This document shows, piece by piece, positions 1-8,541 of a stretch of 64,000 nucleotides of DNA. The stretch is from the NCBI GenBank assembly GCA_913057435.1, contig CAJXNY010000015.1, forward strand, positions 1 to 64,000, given 5' to 3'. The stretch comes from an uncultured Oceanospirillaceae bacterium. GTDB taxonomy: Bacteria; Pseudomonadota; Gammaproteobacteria; Pseudomonadales; Balneatricaceae. Positions within the stretch are counted from its first letter, which is position 1. The number at the start of each line of letters is the position of its first letter. The notes under the pieces are model-generated. The model had not been told where the DNA came from and made no database searches. It was given only the letters and a program-made list of their open reading frames with translations. Both the position numbers and the translations under genes were made by a program.

Positions 1-40
1 CGTGAAAGGGCGGTGTCCTGGACCACTAGACGAATGGGAC
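1..40 (-). tRNA. tRNA-Glu (UUC), 3' part cut off by window edge
   Basis: The reverse complement begins GTCCCATTCGTCTAGTGGTC and continues into CCGCCCTTTCACG, the acceptor 5' strand, D arm and anticodon arm typical of bacterial tRNA-Glu with anticodon TTC. Only the first 40 nt of the tRNA lie in the window; the variable loop, T arm and acceptor 3' strand fall beyond the left edge. The gene is read leftwards. Confidence 0.93.
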
Positions 41-70
41 GCTGTAGCCGTTGCCTTAACAACGGCGCGT

Positions 71-99
71 ATATTATGGATTCAGCGTTTTAGCGTCAA
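71..99 (-). promoter_or_regulatory. Promoter of the tRNA-Glu transcript
   Basis: On the minus strand TTGACG (positions 99-94) is followed after exactly 17 bp by TAATAT (76-71), a good sigma-70 pair. A GC-rich GCGCG discriminator follows, as in stringently controlled stable RNA promoters. Between promoter and tRNA lies a small hairpin, CCGTTG/CAACGG with loop CCTTAA on the plus strand (48-65), perhaps a leader processing site. The promoter call is read from the sequence; stringent control is inferred. Confidence 0.75.
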
Positions 100-191
100 C
101 ACATTTTTGATCTTTTTTTGCTATTAAAGCCAGGACAATTTAGATAAGGTTAATTTCAAATCAGATTTATCAATATGGACAGGACGACAGC

Positions 192-941
192 ATGGGCCCC
201 ACTGAAGTTGGTCTTCTTATTGTGGCAGGCGTCGCCATCATGGCAGCCTTCGCTTATATTGCGCAGAGCATTGAGAATGCACGCCGAGAGCGCCAGCTAA
301 AGCTGATGGAGCTGCGTTCTGAAATTCGCCGCGCCAACCATCTGCTTATCAGCTTTCCACAACTGTTCCTCACCACCGATATCCAGCAACTGCTAATTCG
401 CTACCTCCAGCATAAATGTGAAGTGATGCTCGAACTGGAAGAAAAACCAGAAAACCAGGCCCAGCTCGACAAAGTCAAATCCATGCATAAAGCCAGTATC
501 GAGCCCGTGCTGCATCCGGAAGGCTCTCTTACTGCATTCCCTGATATGGGCACTGCAGCCCAGGCCCAAGGCCTGTTACTGGAGTTTCTTAAATTTCTGA
601 TTAATGCAGAAAAAAAAGGCGACCTTTCAAAAAGCATCAGAGAAAGTTTTGAAAAACGCGCCCGTCAGGCCCATCTGCGGATCGCCTGTGAGCTGGAAAT
701 ATTCGAAGGCCTCGCCATTGAAAGCATGAATGGTGGTACGGCAGCCCTGCCCAAGCTACGCAACTGCTTTTTCAAACTGGATAGCCTCAACCGCGATCAC
801 AGCATGGACCGCCAACTGTACGAGCTACGCACCTATGTAGACACTCTTGTCGCCGAAAAAGCTGCTGAAGAACAGCGGCGCGAAGAGGAACGCCGTATCC
901 ATCGACTGGAAGAAGAACGCTACAACAACACATCGTTCTGA
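192..941 (+). CDS. Membrane-anchored coiled-coil protein of unknown function
   Basis: A 249-aa protein with one N-terminal transmembrane segment (about residues 5-25, rich in V, A and I). A positively charged stretch follows (NARRERQLKLMELRSEIRR), giving a long cytoplasmic helical domain. The last 40 residues are extremely charged (EEQRREEERRIHRLEEERY) and should form a coiled coil. AGGACGACAGC before the ATG supplies the ribosome site. It lies 22 bp upstream of the SspA/GST-like gene on the same strand, so the two are probably cotranscribed. I do not recognise the family. A scaffold or membrane-tethered adaptor is possible, but nothing in the sequence proves it. Confidence 0.8.
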   Translation: MGPTEVGLLIVAGVAIMAAFAYIAQSIENARRERQLKLMELRSEIRRANHLLISFPQLFLTTDIQQLLIRYLQHKCEVMLELEEKPENQAQLDKVKSMHKASIEPVLHPEGSLTAFPDMGTAAQAQGLLLEFLKFLINAEKKGDLSKSIRESFEKRARQAHLRIACELEIFEGLAIESMNGGTAALPKLRNCFFKLDSLNRDHSMDRQLYELRTYVDTLVAEKAAEEQRREEERRIHRLEEERYNNTSF

Positions 942-963
942 CCCCCTTAATAAAGGAAACAGC

Positions 964-1644
964 ATGAGTCTGATCTTACACGGTGTCCCCCTTTCACCCT
1001 TTGTCCGCAAAGTGCGCGTCGTCATGGCAGAAAAGAACCTGCGTTACGACATGCAAACCGTCGTTCCCTACGCCACCCGCGAAGACTACGCCAGCATCAA
1101 TCCATTACGACGTATCCCTGCCCTTCAGGACGGCGACATCATCATCTGCGACTCAGCGGTTATCTGTGATTACCTGGAAACAGATCATCCCCAGTCGCCT
1201 CTCTACCCGACACAGCCCGCCGACCGTGCTCGCTGCCTGTGGCTGGAGAAATACGCCGATTATGAGCTTGCCCCAGCTTCAACCTTCCGGGTGTTCTTCC
1301 AGCATATTGTTCAGCCAACACTGGGCAAGCAGGCTGATCCAGACATCATCCGCGATGCCATCAGCAACCGCATCCCACCTCACATGGACTATCTGGAAAC
1401 TCAGCTGGCCGCCCAGCAGTGGTTCGTCAACAACCAGTTCAGCATTGCCGACATCGCCATTGCCTGCCAGCTGATCAACCTGCAGCATGCTGGCTACCAG
1501 CTGGATCAGCAACGCTGGCCCGGCCTCCATAGCCACCTGCAACGCTTCTGTGCACGCACCAGCGTCGCCAGCCTGCTAACCGGGGAGCAACAAATGGTGG
1601 ATAAAATTAAAAGTCGCTTCGAGATTGGTGCGTTGCCTGCCTGA
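964..1644 (+). CDS. Glutathione S-transferase family protein, SspA-like
   Basis: A 226-aa two-domain GST-fold protein. The thioredoxin-like N-terminal half has the start LHGVPLSPFVRKVRVVMAEK and the cis-Pro region NPLRRIPALQDGD, then the substrate motif DSAVICDYLE. The C-terminal half is helical and contains the N-capping/hydrophobic staple region FSIADIAIACQL. The serine-proline near the N terminus fits either a GST or the RNA-polymerase-binding SspA family. The start at 964 is preferred over an upstream in-frame ATG because TAAAGGAAACAGC precedes it and homology-like sequence begins there. Enzymatic GST versus transcriptional SspA-like function cannot be settled from sequence alone. Confidence 0.88.
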   Translation: MSLILHGVPLSPFVRKVRVVMAEKNLRYDMQTVVPYATREDYASINPLRRIPALQDGDIIICDSAVICDYLETDHPQSPLYPTQPADRARCLWLEKYADYELAPASTFRVFFQHIVQPTLGKQADPDIIRDAISNRIPPHMDYLETQLAAQQWFVNNQFSIADIAIACQLINLQHAGYQLDQQRWPGLHSHLQRFCARTSVASLLTGEQQMVDKIKSRFEIGALPA

Positions 1645-1664
1645 AGGCCACCACCCCACAGATA

Positions 1665-1682
1665 GCAGGGCACTCGCCCTGC
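1665..1682. terminator. Hairpin between convergent genes
   Basis: GCAGGGC ACTC GCCCTGC is a perfect 7-bp stem with a 4-nt loop between the SspA-like gene (ends 1644) and the TRAP binding protein gene (ends 1713), which converge here. No U-run follows on either strand, so it is a weak or Rho-assisted terminator at best. Confidence 0.4.
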
Positions 1683-1712
1683 CATCCTAATGTTCAGCCC
1701 TGCCCTGAAGCA

Positions 1713-2747
1713 CTAAAGCCCTCGCGCAATATCACGCAGCTCCACCAGCGCCTGCTCAGCCTCCACACCTCGCTGGCGGGCCTGTTCAGCCCAGCCCTGT
1801 TCAACCCCTTCCATCAGCTGGTTAAACTCCTGCGCCATCGGCTCACCAGCAGCAACCCTGACCACGGTCACCCCATGCTCCTGTGCAGCCCGATACCCTG
1901 CCACATCACCTTCAGCCCAGGCCCTGCCCGCCATAGCCGACAACTTCTCACCCGACACATCCAACACCGCCTGACGATCAACCTCAGACAGCCCCGCCAG
2001 AAACGCCGGATTAATCACCAGACCAAAACTGCCCAGGTACATCCCTCCCGGTAACACAACAACATAAGGCGCAACCTCATATAAGCGCTGTGAACGCTGC
2101 TCACTCATCGGCAAAAACGCACCATCTACAATTTTCTCATGCAAAAACTCATACACCTGACTCCCCGGCGACGGCACCCGGGTAACCCCCATCCGCTCGC
2201 CAATGGCTGATTGCACACCACCCCCCACCCGAATTTTTTTACCCTGCAAATCCGCCAGCGACTCAATTGGCTGGCGCAACTGAATCAAGCCTGGCCCGTG
2301 GGTAAACAATGCCGCCAGATGCAGCCCTTCATGTTCATTCGCACCAGCGAAATACTTCTGATACACCCGCCAGTACGCCACCGAAGCGGCTTCTGGCCCG
2401 GCCCTCAGCCCCGGCTGCTCCACCACCTGCGTCAACACAAACCGACCGGGTACAAAGCCATGAAAACTCCAGCCAGCATCCGCCACGCCATCTTCCACCA
2501 GATCAAAAATCGTCGGTGGGGCTCCCAGCCCGTACTCCACTTTCAGGCTCACCCGCCCCTGTGTCGCCTGCTCAATCCAGCGCCGCCAGGTCGGCAACAC
2601 CACCGCATTCTGTGGATGGCCCGGTGGCAACCAGCTGGCCACCGTCATCACCGTGGCGGGTGCCTGCGCCCAGCACACCATCGACAACAGCCAGCCCGCC
2701 AGCAGCCCCAAACAACGTTTGCATCCGTCTGTATATCCCTGTTTCAT
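1713..2747 (-). CDS. TRAP-type transporter periplasmic binding protein (DctP family)
   Basis: A 344-aa secreted solute-binding protein. Residues 1-30 carry lysine/arginine then a hydrophobic core ending in CWAQA, a Sec signal peptide. The mature part starts TVMTVASWLPPGHPQNAVVLP, the usual first strand of DctP proteins, and contains LQGKKIRVGGGVQ and DGAFLPM as in the ligand-binding and hinge regions. The start is set at 2747 because AAGGAGCGTGTGTG precedes that ATG. It is 43 bp downstream of the P450 gene, so the two may be cotranscribed. No DctQ or DctM membrane subunit lies nearby, so it is an orphan binding protein in this window. The ligand is unknown; carboxylates are usual for the family. 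Confidence 0.87.
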   Translation of the reverse strand: MKQGYTDGCKRCLGLLAGWLLSMVCWAQAPATVMTVASWLPPGHPQNAVVLPTWRRWIEQATQGRVSLKVEYGLGAPPTIFDLVEDGVADAGWSFHGFVPGRFVLTQVVEQPGLRAGPEAASVAYWRVYQKYFAGANEHEGLHLAALFTHGPGLIQLRQPIESLADLQGKKIRVGGGVQSAIGERMGVTRVPSPGSQVYEFLHEKIVDGAFLPMSEQRSQRLYEVAPYVVVLPGGMYLGSFGLVINPAFLAGLSEVDRQAVLDVSGEKLSAMAGRAWAEGDVAGYRAAQEHGVTVVRVAAGEPMAQEFNQLMEGVEQGWAEQARQRGVEAEQALVELRDIARGL

Positions 2748-2790
2748 CACACACGCTCCTTGTCTGAAAACACTCCATAACCGCGACTGC

Positions 2791-4029
2791 TCACAACACC
2801 AGCGCCAGCTGGCTCCAGCTACGAAACCGCGCCCGCTGCGCCCGCACCCGCTCATCCAGCCCAAACTCAGGAAAACGCTGCACAAACTGACCCATAGCAA
2901 TCCGCCCTTCCATCCGCCCCAGGTTCATCCCCGCACACTGATGCGGGCCATAACCAAACGCCAGATGCCGGTTTGGCTTACGCTGAATATCCAGATAATC
3001 CGGCTGCTCAAACACCGCCGGATCACGGTTAGCCGCGCCGATACCCAACACCAGCTGCGTCGCCGCCGGTATATCCACTCCGGCCACCGTCACCGCCTGA
3101 GTCGTCACCCGGCTGCCCAGCTGATTCGAGCTCTCAAACCGCAACAGCTCCTCACAGGCGCTGCGGATCAGCTCCGGCTGATTCACCAGCAATGCCCGCT
3201 GCTCTGGCCAGTCATGCAACGCCACCAAGCCATTCGCGACAAAATTGGTGGTTGTCTCATGGCCTGCATTCATCAACAAAATACAGTTATGCAGAAGCTC
3301 CCGTTCAGACAGCCCCACCGCTTCCAGCGCCTGCGCCTGAATCAGCCGGGTTAACATATCCTGATCAGGATCGCCCGGCTGCTTGCGGCGCTGCGCAATC
3401 AGCCGCGCCAGGTAATCCAGCATCTCCTGCACCGCCACATTCCCCGCCTCAAACACCGCAGGGCTGATCACCGGCTCCAGCGCACTGAGAATCGCCAGCG
3501 ACCAGCGCCGTAAAGGCTCCCGCTCCGCTTCTGGCACCCCCAGCAGACTGGCAATCACCTCCACGGGAATCACCCCGGCAAAATGCTCAATCAGATCAGG
3601 CCCAGACTGCACCTCCAGCATATCCAGCAGCCTGGCGACCATCTGCTCCAGCATCGGCTCCATCGCCACCAGCGCCCGCGAGGTAAACGCCGTCATAATA
3701 ATCGGCCTAATCGCCGCATGCCGCGGCGGGTCGGTAAACACCAGCGACGAGGTATGGTGCTCAAATAGCAACGAATCACCGAACTTGGGTGCAAATTCCA
3801 GTTTTTTATCCGAGCTGAACAGCTCAGCGTGGGTATACAGATACTTCACATCGTCGTAACGGCTAAACAGGTAACTACCATCCGGCAGTGCCTTGATCGG
3901 TGCATAACGACGCAGCGCAGCGTAATAAGGAAAGGGGTTTTCATAAAAATCTGCGGGCAAGTTACGCAGATCAAACGCAGCAGCGAGAGCCTGTTGCGCC
4001 ATGAGGGAAAAGGGTTCTGATAACGTCAT
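2791..4029 (-). CDS. Cytochrome P450
   Basis: A 412-aa soluble bacterial P450 monooxygenase. The haem-binding loop FGYGPHQCAGMNLG gives the axial cysteine at about residue 365. The I-helix oxygen-activation motif is AGHETT, and the K-helix ExxR is within EELLRFES. ATG at 4029 is chosen over one at 4071 because GGGAGGTTGGACA stands just upstream. The neighbouring DctP gene might supply its substrate, but that is only inference. No ferredoxin or reductase gene is seen nearby, so electron partners must be encoded elsewhere. Confidence 0.93.
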   Translation of the reverse strand: MTLSEPFSLMAQQALAAAFDLRNLPADFYENPFPYYAALRRYAPIKALPDGSYLFSRYDDVKYLYTHAELFSSDKKLEFAPKFGDSLLFEHHTSSLVFTDPPRHAAIRPIIMTAFTSRALVAMEPMLEQMVARLLDMLEVQSGPDLIEHFAGVIPVEVIASLLGVPEAEREPLRRWSLAILSALEPVISPAVFEAGNVAVQEMLDYLARLIAQRRKQPGDPDQDMLTRLIQAQALEAVGLSERELLHNCILLMNAGHETTTNFVANGLVALHDWPEQRALLVNQPELIRSACEELLRFESSNQLGSRVTTQAVTVAGVDIPAATQLVLGIGAANRDPAVFEQPDYLDIQRKPNRHLAFGYGPHQCAGMNLGRMEGRIAMGQFVQRFPEFGLDERVRAQRARFRSWSQLALVL

Positions 4030-4200
4030 TGTCCAACCTCCCAGCATCCATTCAGGGCGTTCTGCATCCATACAGAACGGAAACCCGACTATAAACGTAG
4101 CTCAGGCTTCAGATTGCGCCATCAGCCATACAGGCTGACAACGGCAGTCATGACAGGTATCAATTTTTAGTAATATAAGCGAGTTCGGTTAACGCCACGG

Positions 4201-5430
4201 CTATAACGACGCTGAGGCAAACGGCAGCGCCATCAAATCACTATTACAATCCGCCAGCAGCGACATCGGACACGTCTCGTCCACTTCATCCAGCATATCC
4301 ACCAGCAACACCCGCTGCTCATCCAGCGCCAGACTGATGGTGTAACAGCGCCGACCGGTTTCAATATCCACATAGGCACTGGAGCGCAGCACCGCGCGGG
4401 CATAATCGGCAGAACTGACCAGCTGATAAAAATAAGGTCGCCAGCTCCAGTTATTTCCCACCACCGAGGCATCCTGCTGCCAGCGGCCTTGCGTAAAACA
4501 ATAATTCGCACTGATCTGCTCACCCGTGCGATTACACAAATAAAGTCGGAGTAAACCCGGCTCCGGGCAGTAATTATTTAAAGCCAGGTCCACTCCGGCA
4601 GACTGGAGCTGGTCACGCAAGCCCAGCAGCTGAGTATGCAAGTGCTGCATATGCCACTGCCGTTGGGTGACCTCATTCATCGCCATATCCAGATGCTGAG
4701 ACAACAATCGGTTTAGCCGTGCCTGTTGCGCCTGAGCAGGCATAAATTGAGCCCGTGCAGGCGAGAAGATATATCCCTGAATGTAGCTGGCATTACAGTG
4801 CAGCGCCAACATAAATTCTTCATCCGTTTCAACACCTTCACACACCACTCGCGCCCCCAGCCGCGCACCGATATCGCCCACAAGCTGCATCAACGCACTC
4901 TTGCGGTGCGACCAGCGCTCATCCTGAAACATCCGCATATCCAGCTTGATAATGTCCGGGGTGAACACCAGCAGGCGGTCTAACTGCTGAAAACCTGCAC
5001 CAAAATCGTCAAAGGCAACCTTCACCCCGGCCTCACGGTAACGCTCAGCCAGGGCACCGATCTGCGCCACATCGCCCCCCAGCTCGGTAATTTCCACCAC
5101 CACCCGCGCCGGATCAATCCCATACTCACGGATCATCGCCAGCGTGGGTAACGGCTCATCCGGGTGCAGCGCATCAATCCACTCCGGCGACAGATTTAGG
5201 GTTAAAAACTGATCGGGGGCCGCCTCAGCAGCAAACCGCGCCAACGCCTGACGGCGTATTGTACGGTCCAGCTCCAGCCGCGCCTCAGGTGCCAGCGCCT
5301 CAGCAAACAGCAGCGGTGCCGCCGACACCACCACGCCATTGTCATCATAGCGACGCGCCAGCGCCTCGTATCCCGCAACACGCCCACTCGCAATTTCAAT
5401 AATTGGCTGAAACCAGGGGAAAAGATCCAT
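4201..5430 (-). CDS. EAL-domain cyclic-di-GMP phosphodiesterase with C-terminal sensor-like domain
   Basis: A 409-aa cytoplasmic protein. Residues 1-250 form an EAL domain: the signature is YEALARR near residue 24, with NLSPEWI, EITE, the loop DDFGAG and CEGVETDEEF. The metal and catalytic residues look intact, so c-di-GMP hydrolysis to pGpG is expected. Helices join it to about 120 C-terminal residues that look like a PDC/Cache-type ligand fold (RSSAYVDIETGRRCYTIS); this assignment is tentative. The start at 5430 has AAGGAG 9 nt upstream; the 57 residues that could be added in front give a hydrophobic segment without a good ribosome site. It is read away from the dnd cluster. Confidence 0.88.
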   Translation of the reverse strand: MDLFPWFQPIIEIASGRVAGYEALARRYDDNGVVVSAAPLLFAEALAPEARLELDRTIRRQALARFAAEAAPDQFLTLNLSPEWIDALHPDEPLPTLAMIREYGIDPARVVVEITELGGDVAQIGALAERYREAGVKVAFDDFGAGFQQLDRLLVFTPDIIKLDMRMFQDERWSHRKSALMQLVGDIGARLGARVVCEGVETDEEFMLALHCNASYIQGYIFSPARAQFMPAQAQQARLNRLLSQHLDMAMNEVTQRQWHMQHLHTQLLGLRDQLQSAGVDLALNNYCPEPGLLRLYLCNRTGEQISANYCFTQGRWQQDASVVGNNWSWRPYFYQLVSSADYARAVLRSSAYVDIETGRRCYTISLALDEQRVLLVDMLDEVDETCPMSLLADCNSDLMALPFASASL

Positions 5431-5709
5431 TTTGCCAAGCTCCTTAAAGCAAAAATATTCAGGAACCAAGCAAAGGACGGGCCAGTGTGGCTGAAATAAC
5501 CTTACTCGCCTTCCAGGCGACACTCTGAACCACCAAAGCAAGTTAAACAACAACCCCACCCCGCCAGAGACAAGCGTGACCTTAAAAGCCAGTCCAGCCA
5601 CTAGACAGACTCGCTAAAAAATATAATAAATTCAAAGAATTGGGAAGGACAGACGATAGATACACTCAATTTTTAACAAGAAACTCAATTGCTGGCCAAA
5701 AAACACGGA

Positions 5710-5732
5710 AGTGATAATTTTGAATAATCACT
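5710..5732. promoter_or_regulatory. 23-bp inverted repeat upstream of dndB, candidate operator
   Basis: AGTGATAATT TTG AATAATCACT is a near-perfect inverted repeat (one mismatch) 51 bp before the dndB ATG. It is flanked by two copies of CGGAAG (5706-5711 overlapping its left edge and 5736-5741). DndB is a known repressor of dnd operons, so this is the natural autoregulatory site. The repeat is seen; binding is inferred. Confidence 0.5.
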
Positions 5733-5748
5733 AACCGGAAGTTAAAAT

Positions 5749-5802
5749 ATGACAAACAGAATAACCACCGGGCATATACCCAATGCAATCAAGAAAATCT
5801 GA
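5749..5802 (+). CDS. Possible 17-aa leader peptide overlapping dndB
   Basis: ATG at 5749 has a much better ribosome site (CCGGAAGTTAAAAT) than dndB itself, and encodes MTNRITTGHIPNAIKKI before a TGA at 5800-5802. This frame overlaps the dndB start (5783) in another frame, so ribosomes finishing it would stop 17-20 nt past the dndB ATG and could reinitiate. It may be a translational-coupling leader, or the ribosome site may simply be coincidental. Too short to judge by codon use. Confidence 0.3.
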   Translation: MTNRITTGHIPNAIKKI

Positions 5803-6877
5803 ATTCAGCCACACCTTTCCCGCCGTACGCGGAGTCCAGGCTGGCCGCCCCTGCTACATCGCTATGTGCCCAATGCGGCTGGTTCCCAAACTATTTGTTT
5901 TTGATGAAGATGAAGTACCACCAGAAATTCGCGCACAACGGACAATTAACCACGCACGAATACCTGAAATTGCCAACTACCTCGTCACCAATGCATCGAA
6001 TTACACGCTATCGGCCATCACAGCATCGATCAACGCTACGGTTCACTTTGAGCCTGCCGCGGACACCGGCAGCGCCGTTAACCTGGGCTTACTATCCATC
6101 CCAATGGATGCACAAATCCTGATTAATGACGGCCAGCATCGCCGGGCAGCCATCGAGCGCGCAGTCAAGGAGTACAGTGAACTTGGCCATGACAGCATTC
6201 CAGTGCTGTTTTTTATAGACGATGGACTATCACGAAGCCAGCAGATGTTTGCAGATCTGAATAAACACGCTGTTCGCCCTAGCGATTCGTTGAGTACGCT
6301 TTATGACCAGCGTGACCCAAGTTCAGCCCTAGCAAGGTACCTGGTCGACAACGTCACCTGCTTTAAACGACTGACCGAGATGGAGCGCTCCAGCATCTCA
6401 AACCGCAGTTTGAAATTATTTACCTTGAGCTCCATTAAACTCGCCAGCCGCAGCCTCTTGAAAAAAGGCCCTAAAGATCAGATCAGTGAATCAGAGATGG
6501 CGCTGGCCGCGCATTTTTGGAACACCGTCGCCAGCTTTATGAACGACTGGCAGGAAGCTTATCAACGAAATATTTCCACCGCCGAGCTCAGACAGAACTT
6601 CGTCCACAGTCACGGCGTAACTTTACACGCTTTAGGGTGCGCTGGAGCCAATCTTCTGGAACAATACCCGGCTGGCTGGGAGAACCGGCTTTCGCTGCTG
6701 GAAACCATCGACTGGTCGCGCAGCAACACCGAGATTTGGGAAGGCCGGGCACTGCAACACGGCAGGCTCAGCAAAGCCCGCACCCACGTCGCTCTGACCG
6801 CAAATTACATCCGCCTTGTACTTGGTCTGGCACTGTCAGATGCAGATCAGGCACTGGAAGAACAGCTGACGCAATGA
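5783..6877 (+). CDS. dndB: DndB, DNA phosphorothioation regulator
   Basis: A 364-aa DGQHR-domain protein. The N terminus (FPAVRGVQAGRPCYIAMCP, then LVPKLFVFDEDE and RAQRTINHARIPEIANYL) is characteristic of DndB. The DGQHRRAAI motif lies near residue 115. DndB represses the dnd operon and tunes modification density; it is not needed for sulphur insertion itself. This ATG has no clear ribosome site, so translation may depend on the overlapping leader frame that begins at 5749. The stop overlaps the dndC start as ATGA, so the two are translationally coupled. Length and order (B-C-D-E) are normal. Confidence 0.95.
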   Translation: MQSRKSEFSHTFPAVRGVQAGRPCYIAMCPMRLVPKLFVFDEDEVPPEIRAQRTINHARIPEIANYLVTNASNYTLSAITASINATVHFEPAADTGSAVNLGLLSIPMDAQILINDGQHRRAAIERAVKEYSELGHDSIPVLFFIDDGLSRSQQMFADLNKHAVRPSDSLSTLYDQRDPSSALARYLVDNVTCFKRLTEMERSSISNRSLKLFTLSSIKLASRSLLKKGPKDQISESEMALAAHFWNTVASFMNDWQEAYQRNISTAELRQNFVHSHGVTLHALGCAGANLLEQYPAGWENRLSLLETIDWSRSNTEIWEGRALQHGRLSKARTHVALTANYIRLVLGLALSDADQALEEQLTQ

Positions 6878-8541
6878 CACAGACAGAAACGCTATACAGC
6901 ACGATGGACGCGCTCCTGAGCGACCAGGAATTCGCAGGCCGTCCCGCGCTGGACCTCATCCGTGAAATACAGGACCTTTACCTGGAAGACACTAAACCCT
7001 GGGTAATTGGCTTCAGTGGTGGGAAGGACTCCAGCACCGTGCTCTCTTTGATTTACGTGGCCCTGCTCAAGCTGGAGAAAGCTCAACGCCACAAACACGT
7101 CTACGTTGTCTCTTCCGACACCCTGGTTGAAACCCCTATTGTCGTGGACCTCGTTAACACGACCATTGACCAGATAAACCAGCACGCAGCGGATAACGAC
7201 CTGCCAGTCAGTGCCCACCAGGTACTGCCACGTATGGATCGCACGTTCTGGGTCAACCTGATTGGCAAAGGCTACCCGGCCCCGACACAGAACTTCCGCT
7301 GGTGTACCGAACGGATGAAGATTGATCCGGTCAGCGAATTTATTAAAGACAAAGTCGAGCGCTTTGGCGAAGTGATTGTCATCCTGGGTGCCCGTAGCCA
7401 GGAAAGCGCTTCCCGTGCCCAGGTAATCGCCAAGCACAAGATCGAAGGTTCCTCACTCTCGCGCCACACCTCGTTAGTCGGTGCTTACACTTATATGCCG
7501 ATTGAGGACTGGAATTCCGATGAAGTCTGGTTGTACCTGCTGGGCGCACCCTGCCCATGGGGTGGCACACATCACCCATTGTTCGCGCTTTACAAAGACT
7601 CCAATGCGGGCGAATGCCCACTGGTCATCGACACTAAAACGCCATCCTGTGGTAACTCCCGCTTTGGCTGCTGGACCTGTACCGTGGTTACCAAAGACCG
7701 TGCCATTGAAGGCCTGATCGAGTCCGGTGAAACCTGGATGAAACGGCTGAAAGCGTTGCGCAACTGGTTGTATCGCACCACTCTGCCGCATAACAAAGGC
7801 TACTACCGCAATATCAAACGTCGTCACGGTAAAGTAGATTTTGCCCGTAATCAAAGCCTGACAGGCAGTTTCACCGAACGCGAACACACCTATGGGCCCT
7901 ATAAAATGTTCTGGCGTCGCCAGTGGCTGGGCTGGCTGCTAAAGCTGCAATATGAGCTTAACCAGGACAAGCAGCGCATCACCCTGATTACTGATGCCGA
8001 GCTGCACAACATTCGTGAAGAGTGGCTGACTGACCCAATTGAGCCGGATTGGGATGACAGCCTGCCGGAGATCTATCAGCAGATTACCGGTAAACCATTT
8101 GAAAAACGGCCATCTGACCGTAATTTTCCGCGCAAAGAGTCACGTAAAATACTCGAAGCGCTGGAAGAAGAGTTCGATGCCCCGGCAGATATGGTGATGA
8201 AGCTGATCGACCTGCAGCACAGCATGGACCAGTCTGGTAATCGTCGAGGTTATCTGGACAAGATCGACACATTGCTAAACAAAGATTGGGGCTCCATCGA
8301 ACAGATTCTGGCTAATCGCGATGCCACCCAGCTAGACACTCAGCTCAAGCGCACCCTGAAAGAAAACGATGTCGAAGCGCTAGCGTATGACGCGATGACC
8401 GACGATACCGAAACCGAACAGAAGCCGCCCCGCCAGCTGGGCAGCCTGTACGAAGCGGAACTGTCCTTGCTGACACAAGAGTATGATGAGTTGCTGAATC
8501 AAGAACGTGATTTCCTGACCAAACTGGAGGGCCAGCACTGA
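6874..8541 (+). CDS. dndC: DndC, PP-loop ATPase/4Fe-4S sulphur-transfer enzyme
   Basis: A 555-aa PAPS-reductase-like protein. The PP-loop SGGKDSS is at residues 48-54. Cysteines at about 144 (CTERMK), 248, 259, 266 and 269 (the last three in SCGNSRFGCWTC) supply the iron-sulphur cluster site. DndC adenylates the substrate and passes sulphur to the DNA backbone with DndD and DndE. The start at 6874 is fixed by the ATGA overlap with dndB; a longer in-frame opening back to 6517 is only the antisense-free shadow of dndB. It overlaps dndD by one base (TGATG). Confidence 0.96.
   Translation: MTQTETLYSTMDALLSDQEFAGRPALDLIREIQDLYLEDTKPWVIGFSGGKDSSTVLSLIYVALLKLEKAQRHKHVYVVSSDTLVETPIVVDLVNTTIDQINQHAADNDLPVSAHQVLPRMDRTFWVNLIGKGYPAPTQNFRWCTERMKIDPVSEFIKDKVERFGEVIVILGARSQESASRAQVIAKHKIEGSSLSRHTSLVGAYTYMPIEDWNSDEVWLYLLGAPCPWGGTHHPLFALYKDSNAGECPLVIDTKTPSCGNSRFGCWTCTVVTKDRAIEGLIESGETWMKRLKALRNWLYRTTLPHNKGYYRNIKRRHGKVDFARNQSLTGSFTEREHTYGPYKMFWRRQWLGWLLKLQYELNQDKQRITLITDAELHNIREEWLTDPIEPDWDDSLPEIYQQITGKPFEKRPSDRNFPRKESRKILEALEEEFDAPADMVMKLIDLQHSMDQSGNRRGYLDKIDTLLNKDWGSIEQILANRDATQLDTQLKRTLKENDVEALAYDAMTDDTETEQKPPRQLGSLYEAELSLLTQEYDELLNQERDFLTKLEGQH

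Noticed and set aside
2211-3354. Long plus-strand open frames opposite the TRAP binding protein and P450 genes
   Set aside because: They are Pro/His/Arg/Gln-rich antisense shadows of two genes with clear family motifs and have no ribosome sites of note.
6517-6873. 119 extra codons in front of dndC
   Set aside because: The stretch is out of frame inside dndB with low-complexity translation; the dndC start is fixed by the ATGA overlap.
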